Source of the DNA: Prorocentrum cordatum
Taxonomy: Eukaryota > Sar > Dinophyceae > Prorocentrales > Prorocentraceae
Assembly (NCBI GenBank): GCA_963575745.1
Contig: CAUYUJ010017815.1
Span: 227,501 to 291,500, forward strand
Length of the DNA stretch: 64,000 nucleotides
Direction: 5' to 3'
Shown in pieces: positions 39,628-50,154 of the stretch; the stretch's first letter is position 1; every line of letters begins with the position of its first letter. A model generated the notes under the pieces. It saw only the letters and a program-made list of their open reading frames with translations. It made no database searches and was not told the origin of the DNA. The position numbers and the translations under genes are program-made.

Positions 39628-42600
39628 GAAGGAGGAGGATGAGGAGGAGGAGAAAGAGGACGAGAAAGAGGAGGATGATGAGGAGGAGGAGGAGGAGGAC
39701 GGGGAGGGGGACGAGCAGGGGGACGAGGACGCGGAGGAACGGGGAAGAGGAAACAGACATGGTCGGGGCCTCCTTCGCCGCCCTCTGGTACGGTGGCCGT
39801 TCGCCGCAAGCCGGCGGGGCGGGACGGGCCCCAAGGGGCCGGGCGATGGTGCGGGAGGAGCTCCTTGGGCTGCTCGGCGGCACCGAGGCCGTGGAGGAAG
39901 CGGAGGCACGCGAGGAGGAGGAGGAGAAGGAGGAGGGGGAGGAGGATGAGGAGGAGCGGGATGAGGAGGTTGAGGAGGAGGAGGAGGAGGATCAGGAGAA
40001 GGAGGAGGAGGAGGAGGAGGACGAAGAGGAGGATGAGGAGAAGGATAAGTAGGAGGATGTGGAGGAGGACGAGGAGGAGGAAGAGGAGGCGGAGGAGCAG
40101 GAGGAGAAGGAGGTGGAGGAGGTGGAGGAGGATGGAGAAGACGAGGAGGGAAAGGAGGATGATGAGGAGGAGGAGGAGGAGGAGGACGAGGACGAGGACG
40201 AGGACGATGACGAGGACGATGAGCAGGGGCAGGAGGAGGAGGAGGTTGACGAGGAGGAGGAGGAGGAAGAGGAGGAGGAGTAACGGGAGGAGGAGCAAGA
40301 AGATCAGGAAATGGAGTAGGCGGAGGAAGAGGACGAGGAGGAGGAGGAGGAGGAGGAGGAGGAGGAGGAGCGGAGGGAGGAGGAGCGAATAAGTGGAAAT
40401 GGAGGAGGATGACGAGCACCAAGACGATGGCGAGGGGGAGGACGAGGAGGAGGAGGAGTAGGAGGAGGAGGAGACGGAGGAAGAGGAGGAGGACAAGGAG
40501 GAGGAGGAGGAGTAAGCAGAGCGGGAGGAGGAGGAGGAGACGGAGGTGGAAGAAGATGAGGAGGAGAAGAGGACAAGGACCAGGACAAGGACGAGGAGGA
40601 GGAGGAGGAGAAGGAGGAGGAGCAGGAATAGGAAGAGCTGGAGGAGGAGGAGGAACATGACACGGATGAAGGGGAGGATGATGATGATGAGGAGGAGGAG
40701 GAGGAGGAGGAGGAATAGGAGGAGGAGGAGAAGGAGGAGGAGGTTGGAGGCGGAGGACGAGGACGAGGACGATGACAAGACGAGGAGGACGAGGACGAGG
40801 ACGAGGACGACTCGGAGGAGGAGGAGGAGGAGGAGGAGGACGAAGACGAGGACGAGACGAGGACGAGAACGAGGAGGAGAAGAATGAAGAGGAGTCTGGG
40901 GGGGAGTGGGAAGCGAAAAAGGAAGAGGATGAGGAGCAGGATGTGGATGCAGAGGAGGTGCAGGGTGAGGAGGAGGACGAGGACGAGGACCAGGACGAGA
41001 AACCGAGGACGAGGACGAATGCGAGGACGAAGAAGAGGAAGAGGATGAGGATGGGGATGATGGCGATGAGCATGATGATGCTGATGCTGATGCTGATGGT
41101 GATGAGGCTGATGATGCATATGGTGACGAAGCTGCTGATGCTGGTGATGATGTTGATGATGCTGGTATTGCTGCTGATGGTGATGATGCTGCTGGTGTTG
41201 CTGCTCTTCATGTTGATGCGGCCGCTGCTGCTGTCGACTGTGATGATGATGATGATGGTGATGATGATCATAACGACGATTCCTATGATGCTGTTGATGA
41301 TGATGATGATGAGGAGGATATGACGATAATGACGATGCTGATCATTGTGATGATGCTGCTGATGATGATGTTGCTGACGATCATACTGCTGATGATGCTG
41401 ATACTGTTGCGGATGTTGCTGCTGCTGCTGATGAGGTTGATGATGTCGATGTTGATGTTGATGATGGTGTTGCGGATGATCATGATTATGATGTTGTTGG
41501 TGATGCTGATGATGATGTTGATGACGATGACGATGATCATGTTGGTGGTGATGGTGATGATCATGCTACTGATGCTGTTGCTGGTGATCATGCTGTTGAT
41601 GATGTTGCTGTTGCGGATGCTGATGCTGCTGCTGATGATGCTGATGATGCTGATGATGTTCATGATGTTGATGATGATGCTGTTGCGGATGATGATGGTG
41701 ATGTTGATGATGACGATGATGATGCTGATGATGATGATGATGATGATGATGATTATGATGATGATGATGATGATGATGATGATGGTGCTGCTGCTGTTGT
41801 TCATGATGATGCTGATGAGAATCCGATGATAATGGTTGTGGTGATGGTTATGATGTTGCTATTGATGATGAGTGTGATGATGACTATAATGCTGATGATT
41901 GTGATGATGCTGCTGCTGATGCTGATGATGATGATGATGATGATGATGAGGGTGATCATGCTGATGCGGATTACGAAGATGATGGGGGAAGGATGAAGAG
42001 GATGAGGAGGAGGCGGAGGAGCAGGAGAAGAAGCGGGAGGAGGGGGATGAGGAAGACCAGGAACATGAGGAGACGGAGGAGAACGAGGTCGAGGAGGAGG
42101 AGGAGGAGGAGGAGCAAGAGCCAGAGGAGGAGTTGGAGGAGGAGGAGGAGAAGAAGGAGGAGGAGTAGGAAGTGGAGGAGGAGGAAGAGGAGGAGGAGGA
42201 GGAGGAGGAGGACGAGGAGGAGGAGGCAGACGACGAGGAGGGAGGAGGAGGAGGAGGAGGAGGAGGAGGAGGAAGAGGAGGAAAAAGGGGAGGAGGAGGA
42301 GGGGAGCAGGAGGAGGGTGAGGACGAGGAGGAGGTGGACGAGGAGGTGAAGGAGGATAAGGAGGAGGAGAATTAGAGGATGGGGGGAGGAGGAGGACGAG
42401 GACGACGAGGATCATGTCGAGGAGGCGGAGGAGGATGAACAGGAACTGGATGATGTGGATGAGGGGGTGAGGGAGAAGAAGGAAGGACAGAAGGAGGAGG
42501 ACGAGGAAGAGGAGGAGGAAGAGGAGGAGGCGGAGGAGGAGGAGGGGGATGGGGCCGAGGACCAGGACGAGGAGGAGGAGGAGGCGCGGAGAAGGAGGAG

Positions 42601-43111
42601 GAGGAGGAGGGGGATGGGGCCGAGGACCAGGACGAGGAGGAGGCGGAGGAGGAGGAGAAGGAGGAAGAGGAGGAACACGTAGGAGAAGGAGGAGGAGAAG
42701 GAGGAGGAGAAGGCCGACGAGGAGGAGGAGGATGATGAGGACGGGGACGAGATCGATGGCGAGGAGCAGGAGGAGGAGGAGGAAACGACGCAGCAGGAGC
42801 AGGAACAGGAGGAATCTGATCAGGAGGAGGAGGAGGAGGAGGAGGAGGAGGGGGAGGAGGAGGAGGACGAGGAGGAGGAGGCGGAGGAGGGGAAGGAGGA
42901 CCATGACGAGGACAAGGGGGGGGAGGCAGAAGAGGACGAGGAGAAGGAGGAGGAGGAGGACGAGGAGGAGGAGGAGGAGAAGGAAAGGGGGGGGGGGAGG
43001 AACAGGGGGAGCAGGAGGAGGAGGGGGAGGAGGACCAGGAGGAATATGAGAAGGATGAGGAGGAGGAGACTGAGGAGGAGGATGAGGAGAGGAGGGTGAG
43101 GAGAGGATGAC

Positions 43112-43169
<58 letters not shown>

Positions 43170-43182
43170 CTGATGCTGATGC

Positions 43183-43237
<55 letters not shown>

Positions 43238-43425
43238 ACGGATGATGATGCTGCTGATGATGATGATTGTTGTGCTGATGATGCTGATGATGATGCTGCT
43301 GTTGATGATGCTGATGCTGCTGATGCTGATGCTGTGGAGATGAGGATGATGATGCTGATTACGTTGATGATGCTGATGATGATGTTGCTGCTGATGATGA
43401 CGATGCTGATGGTTATGATGATGAA

Positions 43426-43465
<40 letters not shown>

Positions 43466-44140
43466 ATGATGCTAATGATAATGATAATGATGAGGATGAT
43501 GCTGATGACGAGGAGAAGATCGTGATAATTATGGTGACTATGACGATGAGGAGGAGGAGGAGGAGAAGAAGGAGGAGGAGAAAGAGGAGTTGAAGGAGGA
43601 GGGGGAGGAGGGGGACGAGGGGGAGAAGATGAGGAGGAGGAGGGCGAGGACAAGGACGAGGAGAAAGAGGATGGAGAGGAGAAGGAGGAGGATGAGGACG
43701 AGGAGGAGGAGGAGAAGGAGTTAGAGGAAGAGGATGACGAGGAGTAAGAGGAGGTGGGAAACAGGGAGGAAGGGAGGAGGAGGAGGAGGAGGAGGAGGAG
43801 GAGAAGGAACAAGAGGAGGAGGAGGAGGAGGAGGAGGAGGAGTGGAATACTGAGTAGGAGGAAGGGAAGGAACAGGAGGAGGAGGCGAGGACTACATGGA
43901 GGCGGGGGAGGAGGAGGAGGAGTCGGAGGAGGAGGAGGAGGAGGAGAAGGTGGAGGAGGAGGAGGAGGAGGAAGATGAAGAGGAGGAGGAGGAGGAGGAG
44001 GAGGAGGAGCAAAGTGAGGGCGAAATGGGGAAACAAGAAGACGTGGCGGAGGAGGACGAGGAGGAGGAGACGACAAACGTCGAAAAGGAGGAGAAGGAGA
44101 AGGAGGAGGAGGAGGAGGAGGAGGAGCAGGCCACTCCTGG
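39628..44140 (+). repeat. 4.5-kb alternating GAG / GAT microsatellite block
   Basis: Segments: GAG/GGA-rich (39628-41045), GAT/GCT-rich (41050-41990), GAG/GGA-rich (41990-43105), GAT-rich (43107-43500), GAG/GGA-rich (43540-44135). Borders are sharp and the purine-rich strand is the same in all three GAG segments. Interruptions (GAC, GAA, CAG) keep the triplet phase for long runs, giving Glu/Asp, Arg and Ser/Pro frames of several hundred codons. CS82 copies flank both ends. Not coding. Confidence 0.95.
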
Positions 44141-44254
44141 GACTTCACCACCGCGAATCAACGAAACTTTTGCGCCCTCATAACTCTGAACCTTTCACAA
44201 TCACCAGTTCTGGTATGTTGATCACGAGACTCTGTGGAAATCTGGGAGTTTTTT

Positions 44255-44690
44255 GAAAAGGAAAGAGCGTGGCGCTAGTGCGAGAGGCACATTTTCAAAA
44301 CGAACCGCCCTCAACCCGTGAAGCTCTTGAAATTTGTTCAAACGAATGTGCGCGGCGCCAATGCGAGAGACACATGTTCAAAACGAATCGCCCTCAATCC
44401 GTGGAGCCCTTGCAAATTTCCAGAATGAATGCTCGCGGCGCTCAGGCGAGAGCCACATTTCGAAAACGACCCGCTTTCAATCCGTGAAACTCTTGCGAAT
44501 GTTTAAAACGGATGTGCGCGGTGCTGAGGCGAGAGCCACATTTTGAAAGCGACTCCATGTGTGAACCTGTTGCCAAGTTTGATGCTTCAGGGCAATATCT
44601 GGTCAGGAAGTCTCAAGCGAAACGCCCGGCCCGCCCTGTTGACCGGCCTCGGGGTGCGACAGGGAGAAAGCTATTCATAGGGAAAAGGAA
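44255..44690 (+). mobile_element. CS82 composite element, copy 3 (4 units plus 3' flank)
   Basis: Four units spaced about 80-85 bp (44265, 44345, 44425, 44510) precede the flank GGAAGTCTCAAGCGAAACGC, CCGGCCCGCCCT, GGGTGCGACAGGGAGAA and AAAAGGAATGG. A GGA tract follows directly, as at copies 1 and 2. Confidence 0.85.
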
Positions 44691-44865
44691 TGGAGAAGCA
44701 GCAGGAGGAGGAGGAGGAGAGGAGGAGGAGGAGGAGCAGGAGAACGAGGAGGAGGAGAAGGAAGGGGAAGAAGGAGCAGCCGAGGCGGGGTGCTCCACAC
44801 CACCCGCCCGCCCGCGGGGGGAGGGGGGACGGCGGCGGGAGCGCGCTGCCCACCACGCCGCGGAC

Positions 44866-44943
44866 GGCGTTCCGTGCGGTACGCTCTCCACCCAATACGC
44901 CACGCCCCTCGTGAACATCATCAAGGTCGGCGTGAAATACGTT
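44866..44943 (+). CDS. unknown gene, exon 1 (partial, start not found)
   Basis: The frame reads GVPCGTLSTQYATPLVNIIK then VGVKYV, with mostly G/C third positions, up to GTT at 44943. There similarity to an F8 element begins. A GA-donor splice (GTT|GATCGGGGG) would join to ATG AAG CCA at 45140. The 5' limit is unknown because the frame upstream is a GGA microsatellite. No family is recognised. The exon is supported mainly by codon bias and by the element sitting exactly at its edge. Confidence 0.45.
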
Positions 44944-44945
44944 GA

Positions 44946-45140
44946 TCGGGGGCGGCAAAGAGGGGGGTGATGACTAGGGGGGGTGGATATCACGACGGGG
45001 GCCATAATATTTCCCCAGATTTCATGGCGCCTCTTCTTATTTCATTACGTCCCTGGTCCCCCCGCTGGGCCGCGCACATGCCGACGGTCATGATTTGCAC
45101 CCCCTCCTCTTGGACACCCCCCTCTGGGCCGCTCCCGAGA
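44946..45140. mobile_element. F8 TIR element, copy 2 (introner-like)
   Basis: The ends TCGGGGGCGG / CCGCTCCCGA and the interior match copy 1 at 5596. GA precedes the left end and GATG follows the right end. The inferred intron 44944-45139 (GA donor, CCCGAG| acceptor) is the element itself plus two bases. Confidence 0.8.
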
Positions 45141-45160
45141 TGAAGCCATTAGAAGTCAAG
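45140..45160 (+). CDS. unknown gene, possible exon 2 (7 codons)
   Basis: ATG AAG CCA TTA GAA GTC AAG follows the F8 element. A GC donor (AAG|GCATGC) and an acceptor (ACGCACAG| at 45260) would connect it in phase 0 to the next exon. The frame also stays open without splicing to 45286, so the exact limits are uncertain. An 18-bp tandem duplication (ACTGCAATATCAA) sits at 45171-45200. Confidence 0.3.
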
Positions 45161-45260
45161 GCATGCTGCGACTGCAATATCAAGCTGCGACTGCAATATC
45201 AACCACTCGCTGCTGAACAAGAAGGCCACGATATTGACCCACTGCCGTGGAGACGCACAG

Positions 45261-45590
45261 GCAAACACGCCGAAACCATACACGCATAACGGCGCGTGGG
45301 CGCGAACAGACGCGGCCCAAAAACGAGTTATGCACAACGTCCGGCATGGGATACAGCTTCGACCCAAAGACAGCATTATCATTGCTACGACCGCCCCCGC
45401 GAGAGCGTCCAAGCACGATCTGCGTAACAGGCAGCCCCAGTGCGATAACGAGCTGCGCAACAGGCAGCCCAAGTGCGAGAATGAGCTGCGTAACGTGCAG
45501 CCTAAGGACGAGTGCCACCACTACTGCGACACCAAGTACACGTCCGAGACCGGCACCAGGAACGACACGACCAAGCAGCCCGCAGAGTTC
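45261..45590 (+). CDS. unknown gene, exon with 33-bp repeats
   Basis: The frame encodes ANTPKPYTHNGAWARTDAAQ, then MHNVRHGIQLRPKDSIII, then three 11-residue repeats (DLRNRQPQCDN, ELRNRQPKCEN, ELRNVQPKDEC) and CHHYCDTKYTSETGTRND, ending AEF|GTAAGT at a strong canonical donor (45591). The repeats are 33-bp tandem copies with Cys at fixed position. Coding-like sequence also continues in another frame to about 45715 (CVVVEALVDNGRTANDDCDY, DEYECDSVFDREL), so either the donor is not always used or a one-base error is present. No known family; the Cys/His content suggests a structural or metal-binding protein at most. Confidence 0.5.
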
Positions 45591-45879
45591 GTAAGTGCGT
45601 CGTCGTGGAGGCACTGGTTGACAACGGCCGCACCGCCAACGACGATTGCGACTACGACGGCCGCGCCGCCTACGACGAGTACGAATGCGACAGCGTTTTC
45701 GACCGCGAATTGTACCCCGCGCGGTCACGACAGCCGTCAGGACCACGACGAGCCGCGTGGTCACGACAGCGCCAGGACTGCAGGGACACCCAGAACGTGG
45801 TAGGCTACGACTTGGCAGCCGACGACTCCGGCCCACACCCTGGGGACGAAGAGACCATGCCCTCTGAGCTTCTACAGCC

Positions 45880-47935
45880 ACCAGCGCAGCTGCCAGGCTA
45901 CCAGACGACCTTCTGTGACCACGCGCTGACTACGAGGACCACGCGCAGAGCTACGATAGCCACTTGAAGTGCCTCAAGACCCACCTGCCGAGCTACGAGA
46001 GCCACCAGAACAAAAAAAATAAAAGATAAGCGCCACGAGCTGAACTACGAGGACCGCAAGCTGAGCTACGAGAAGCAGGGCTACGAGGCCCACCTGGACA
46101 TCTACTTGGGCCATTACCTGAGCATCGAGGGGAACGAACAGAGCGACAACCGCCACCAGCAGAGCCATCAGGGCCACCAGCAGCCCTTCGAGGACCACAT
46201 GCCGCAAGCTGGGCTACGGGGACCAAGAGCACAGCTGCGGGAGTCTCGCGAGAAAGCTTCGATGCCTACCTGCCGAGTTAGTTGCGAGAGCCACCAGCAG
46301 ATCCACGAGAGCCGCGAGCTGATCAACGAGGACCGGAAGCTGAGCCACGGAAGCCACGAGCAGGATCATGAGGACTACGCGCTGAACCGCGAGGACCATT
46401 CGCGCGTGACGAGAACCACCAGCTGAGCCAGTGGAGGCACCAAGTGTGCTACGATGACAAATACTACGGCCACCGCCAGAGCTGCCAGGGCCACCAGCGG
46501 ACCTTCTAGGCCCGCAATTTCAACAACGGGGACCGCAGGCACCGCTACTACAGTCACCTAAAGAGCCACGAGCCCCAGCAGCTCTTCGAGGACCCCGAGC
46601 TGAGAGGCCCAGCCACGAGAGCCACCGGCAGAGCCACGAGGACGGCGAGCTGAGCTACGAGACCCACGAGGGCCACATGAAGAGCTACGAGGGCCAGACT
46701 AGGGCGACGAGCTGAATTGCAAGGGCCAGCAGTAGAAATCAGCGACCCACCAGCTGAGCTAGGAAGGCCACAGAGAGCCACGCGGGCCACAGCCATAACT
46801 ACGAGAGCCTCCTGCAGAGCTACCAGGGCGACGAGCTGAGCCACCTGCTGAGCCATGACAGCCACCAGCATAGCTACGAGGACCACCAGCTGAGCTACTG
46901 GGGCCACGCGCTGAGCTACCAAGGCCACGCGCAGGGCTTCAAGGACTACAGGCAGTGCTCCGAGGACCGACAGCTGAATTACGAGGGCTACCAGCCGAAT
47001 TACGAGAGCCACTAGAACCAGCCTCCCGGCCACCTAGCTGGAACAGCTACCTCGACCAGCAGGGGACGGCGCTACAACTATCGCGCGGCTCTGGACATGA
47101 CGACGCCGAAGCTGCCAGGCAGATGCGAGGACCACCAAACAGCAGACCAGGTCCGCCGCGCTACCCCTCCCTAGCTGCATCAAGAAGCCAGCTGAGCCAC
47201 CGGGGCCACCAGCATAACTACAAGAACCACGAGCGCAGCTACACGGATACTCAGCCGAGCGTCTAGCACCACCAGTTGGGCGACTTGGGCACGCAGTGCT
47301 ATGAGAACCACCCTCTGAACCTCAAGGACCGCCGGGAGCTTCGAGAACCACCGGCATAGCTTCGAGGGCCAGCAGCTGAACTGCCAGTGCCACCAAGACT
47401 ACCCGGGTCAACGGCTGGGCTTCGAGGGCCACCAGCTGAAGTTAAGAGGGCTGCATCCTGAGATACGTCGGCCGCCAGCTAAACTACGAGTGCCACTGGC
47501 GGAGCTGCGAGGGGCGAGGGACACCAGCAGAGTTGCGAGGGCCACCCGAGTTACGAGGGTACCCAGCTGAGCTGCAAGGGGAGCCAGCTATGCCACCTTC
47601 GCTGCGAGGGCCACGAGCCGAGCTTCTAGGTTGGCAAGCCGAACTATGAGGACCACGCGCTGGGCCGCGAGTGTCGTCGACTGGACTGCGCGGGCCACCA
47701 GCAAGACTTCAACGGCCACGAGCTGAGTTACGCGGGACACAAGCTGAGCAGCAAGGGTCTCCAGCAGAGCTACCAGCGCCGCCAGCTGAATTACAAAATC
47801 CACAAACGGAGCCTCTGGAGCCCCCGACGCATCTACGAGGGCCACCAGCCGAACTGCGGGCTTAACGAGCCGAGCTACGGGGGCCGCGAGCAGGACTCCG
47901 AGAGCCATCGACTGAGCGACGCCGAGGGCCACAAG
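45880..47935 (+). repeat. 21-bp minisatellite (AGCTACGAGGGCCACCAGCTG-like, decayed)
   Basis: Unit spacing is exactly 21 bp over long stretches (for example nine consecutive units in 46849-47030). The consensus reads as a Tyr-rich heptad, roughly L-S-Y-E-G-H-Q, in one frame and as Val/Leu/Ala-rich heptads on the other strand. Stops and 1-2-bp slips break every frame, the longest being about 120 codons (46022-46420). It lies between coding exons of the unknown gene, so it is an intron or a decayed repeat exon. Confidence 0.8.
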
Positions 47936-47937
47936 AG

Positions 47938-48027
47938 GAGGACGAGGAGAGCGACGAGCAGGGCGAGCCCACCATCATGTACGCCGCGCTCCAGGGGCTG
48001 GACCACCTCAGGGCCACGGTCGCCGAG
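47938..48027 (+). CDS. unknown gene, penultimate exon
   Basis: Ninety bases with G or C at nearly every third position encode EDEESDEQGEPTIMYAALQG then LDHLRATVAE. The acceptor AAGAG| (47936-47937) and donor GAG|GTTTAG (48028) keep phase 0 on both sides, joining in frame to the upstream AEF and the downstream GALVRALG. An acidic start followed by an amphipathic helix is visible; no family is recognised. This is one of the clearest small exons in the window. Confidence 0.6.
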
Positions 48028-48145
48028 GTTTAGGCATTCACAGAGGTATTCGTCATCACGGCTGTATCCAAACCCACGAACTCCGCGTACATCAAACCTT
48101 CGACATGATTGTGCCCGTAGACATGAGCGGCCGTGCGAGGCCTAG
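48028..48145 (+). other. intron (118 bp, GT-AG)
   Basis: GTTTAGGC at the left and GCCTAG at the right, phase 0. It is a conventional intron, contrasting with the GA-donor introns that contain TIR elements. Confidence 0.6.
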
Positions 48146-48583
48146 GGCGCGTTGGTCCGTGCGCTGGGCCCCTCAGGTGCCATCGATGCGCTCTTGTCCG
48201 CCCGCGACCACTGCAAGGCGCACCAGAACGGGATGCCGATAAGCCAGCGACCCAAGCCTATCCTCGCCGCAGAATTTCTACGACGACAGGAGGAAGACGA
48301 GGGCGACGACGAGGACAACCAGAGCGACGTGGAGCAGGAAGAAAGCAACGAGAAGTACAACACCTACTCGAACAAAGACAGGTGGAATGCTGAGTATTAC
48401 GACCTGGCGGGCGACGGCTCTGGGGAGTCATGGCGAGACGGGCCTGCCGCAATTTGGGGGTCGATTTCAAATTGCTACAGCGCTGCGGACAAAGATGCTA
48501 CGTGCACGTGCCACGTCTACAGCGCTACGTACAAGGCACCTCGTGTGCAATGTTACCGCCAGGGTATTGCGTCAACGGCATGA
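48146..48583 (+). CDS. unknown gene, terminal exon
   Basis: The frame GGC GCG TTG GTC encodes GALVRALGPSGAIDALLSAR, KAHQNGMPISQRPKPILAAE, an acidic stretch (EEDEGDDEDNQSDVEQEE), a Tyr/Asn-rich stretch (KYNTYSNKDRWNAEYYDLAG), and a Cys-containing tail (CYSAADKDATCTCHVYS), with stop at 48581-48583. Codon bias is strong in the first two thirds. The acidic segment may be partly repeat-derived. No domain is recognised; the alternating acidic and Tyr-rich pattern resembles the translated 21-bp minisatellite upstream, hinting at shared repeat origin. Confidence 0.6.
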   Translation, partial: GALVRALGPSGAIDALLSARDHCKAHQNGMPISQRPKPILAAEFLRRQEEDEGDDEDNQSDVEQEESNEKYNTYSNKDRWNAEYYDLAGDGSGESWRDGPAAIWGSISNCYSAADKDATCTCHVYSATYKAPRVQCYRQGIASTA

Positions 48584-48789
48584 ACATCTGCTACGGTTGA
48601 ATGCCCCCCCCGCTCGCCCCGCCGCTCCACCCACCCTGGCCTTAGGATTTGAGGGGAGTGTGGGTGGCCTTCCTTCCCCTTTACCCCCTCCAGAACGGGC
48701 CCGCCGCCGCGTAGCCGTCGCGCCCCGGAGGCGCGTGGCGGGCGCTGGGGCGGTCTGGGTGGCGCCCGATGGCGCTGCGTAGGTAACGA

Positions 48790-49225
48790 GGAGGGGGAGG
48801 AGGTGCAGAAGTAGGAGAAGGAAGGGTGAGGTGGAGGAGAAGAATGTGTGGGTGTAGTAGAGGAGGAAGAGGACGAGGATGAAGAGGGGGGGCTGTGCAG
48901 GCGGGGGGGTGGGGGCCAACGGGAGGGAGAAGAGCAGGACGAGGAGGACGAGGAGTAGGAGGAGGAAGAGGAGGAGGAGGAGGAGAGGAGGAGGAGGAGG
49001 AGGAGGAGGAGGAGGAGGACCAGGAGGAGGACCAGGAGGAGGAGGAGGAGGAGGAGGAGGAGGAGGAGGAGGAGGAGGAGGAGGGGGAGGGGGAGGGGGG
49101 GAAGGAGGAGGAGGAGGAGGAGGAGGAGGAGGAGGAGGGAGGAGGAGGAGGAGGAGGAGGAGGAGGAGGAGGAGGAGGAGGAGGAGGAGGAGGAGGAAAA
49201 GGAGGAGGAAGAGGAGGAGCGCGGC
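48790..49225 (+). repeat. 430-bp (GGA)n array
   Basis: Dense GGA/GAG triplets, densest between 48950 and 49205; purine-biased sequence continues to 49300, with a short GAT run at 49353-49378. Confidence 0.95.
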
Positions 49226-49419
49226 GGATCGTTAGGGGAGGGGAGAGGCGGAGGACAGGAAGGAAGGCATTGCAGGAGGAGGAAGAGGAGGCGAGCAGAG
49301 AACGAATTTCAGGTGGAAGCTGGTGCATAAGAGGAAAGACAACAACATAAACATGATGATGATGATGATGATGATGAGGAGCAGCAAGGATAGCAGGAAG
49401 GAGGGAACGATCATGAACA

Positions 49420-50150
49420 GGTGAGCAGGAGTAAGTCAGTCGCTGTCTCTGGTGTCGTCGTAGCTGCAGCGTTTGTCGCCATTGTCATCGATCCCGTCAT
49501 CGCTGCCCGTCGCCATCGTCGTCGTCGCCGCTTCCAGCGATCGCCGCTGTCGTCAACGAGGTCATGTTTGTCGTCACTGTTCCCGTCCCCTCTACCTGCC
49601 CTCGTCGACCGTCGCCGTCGCCGACGCCAGCCGCGCCGCCCAGCGTCGTCGTCATCGTGTTCGTCGTCGGCGGCATCTGTCGCTGATCGGTTTCGCTTGC
49701 CGCTGTCGTCGTCGCGGTACTCCCGTCGTCGCTTGCCCGTCCAGCGAGCGCCCGTTACCGCGAGGGCTCGGTGGCCGCGCCCGCGGCTGCCGCGGGTCGG
49801 GGAGCGGGGCTGCAGCCGCGGCGCGGAGGAGGCCGCCGCCACCTGCGCCGCGGCGCGGAGCTGGCGGGGCGGGGCAAGGCGGGCGCCGGACGCCCTCCGT
49901 GGGCTCACCGCTCGCCGCGCCGCCCTCCCCGTCCTCTTCCTCTCCGCTTTGTTCCTCCTCAGATTCCTTTCCTCCCTCCTCTTCCCCTTCCCCCCCTGCT
50001 CCCCCGTTTTCGCCTTCCTCCCCTCTTCCTCCCTCCTCTCCCCGTGCCGGCGCCGTTCGAAACTGGTTGAGGGGCTAAGCTCAGGGGACGCACGGGGCGC
50101 CACTAAGAGTCTGCAGAACTCGAAGAGCACCCCTGAGTAGCCCCGTAACC
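49420..50150. other. no gene; degenerate CGTCG-rich then GC-rich DNA
   Basis: TCGTCGTCGCCG-like triplets over 49440-49740, then GC-rich, then pyrimidine-rich (49920-50050). Open frames on both strands are compositional. Confidence 0.4.
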
Positions 50151-50154
50151 AGTG

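Noticed and set aside
39448-44151. Many long Glu/Asp-, Arg-, Ser/Pro-rich frames, including one of 607 codons
   Set aside because: All arise from GAG/GGA and GAT microsatellites and are present on both strands.
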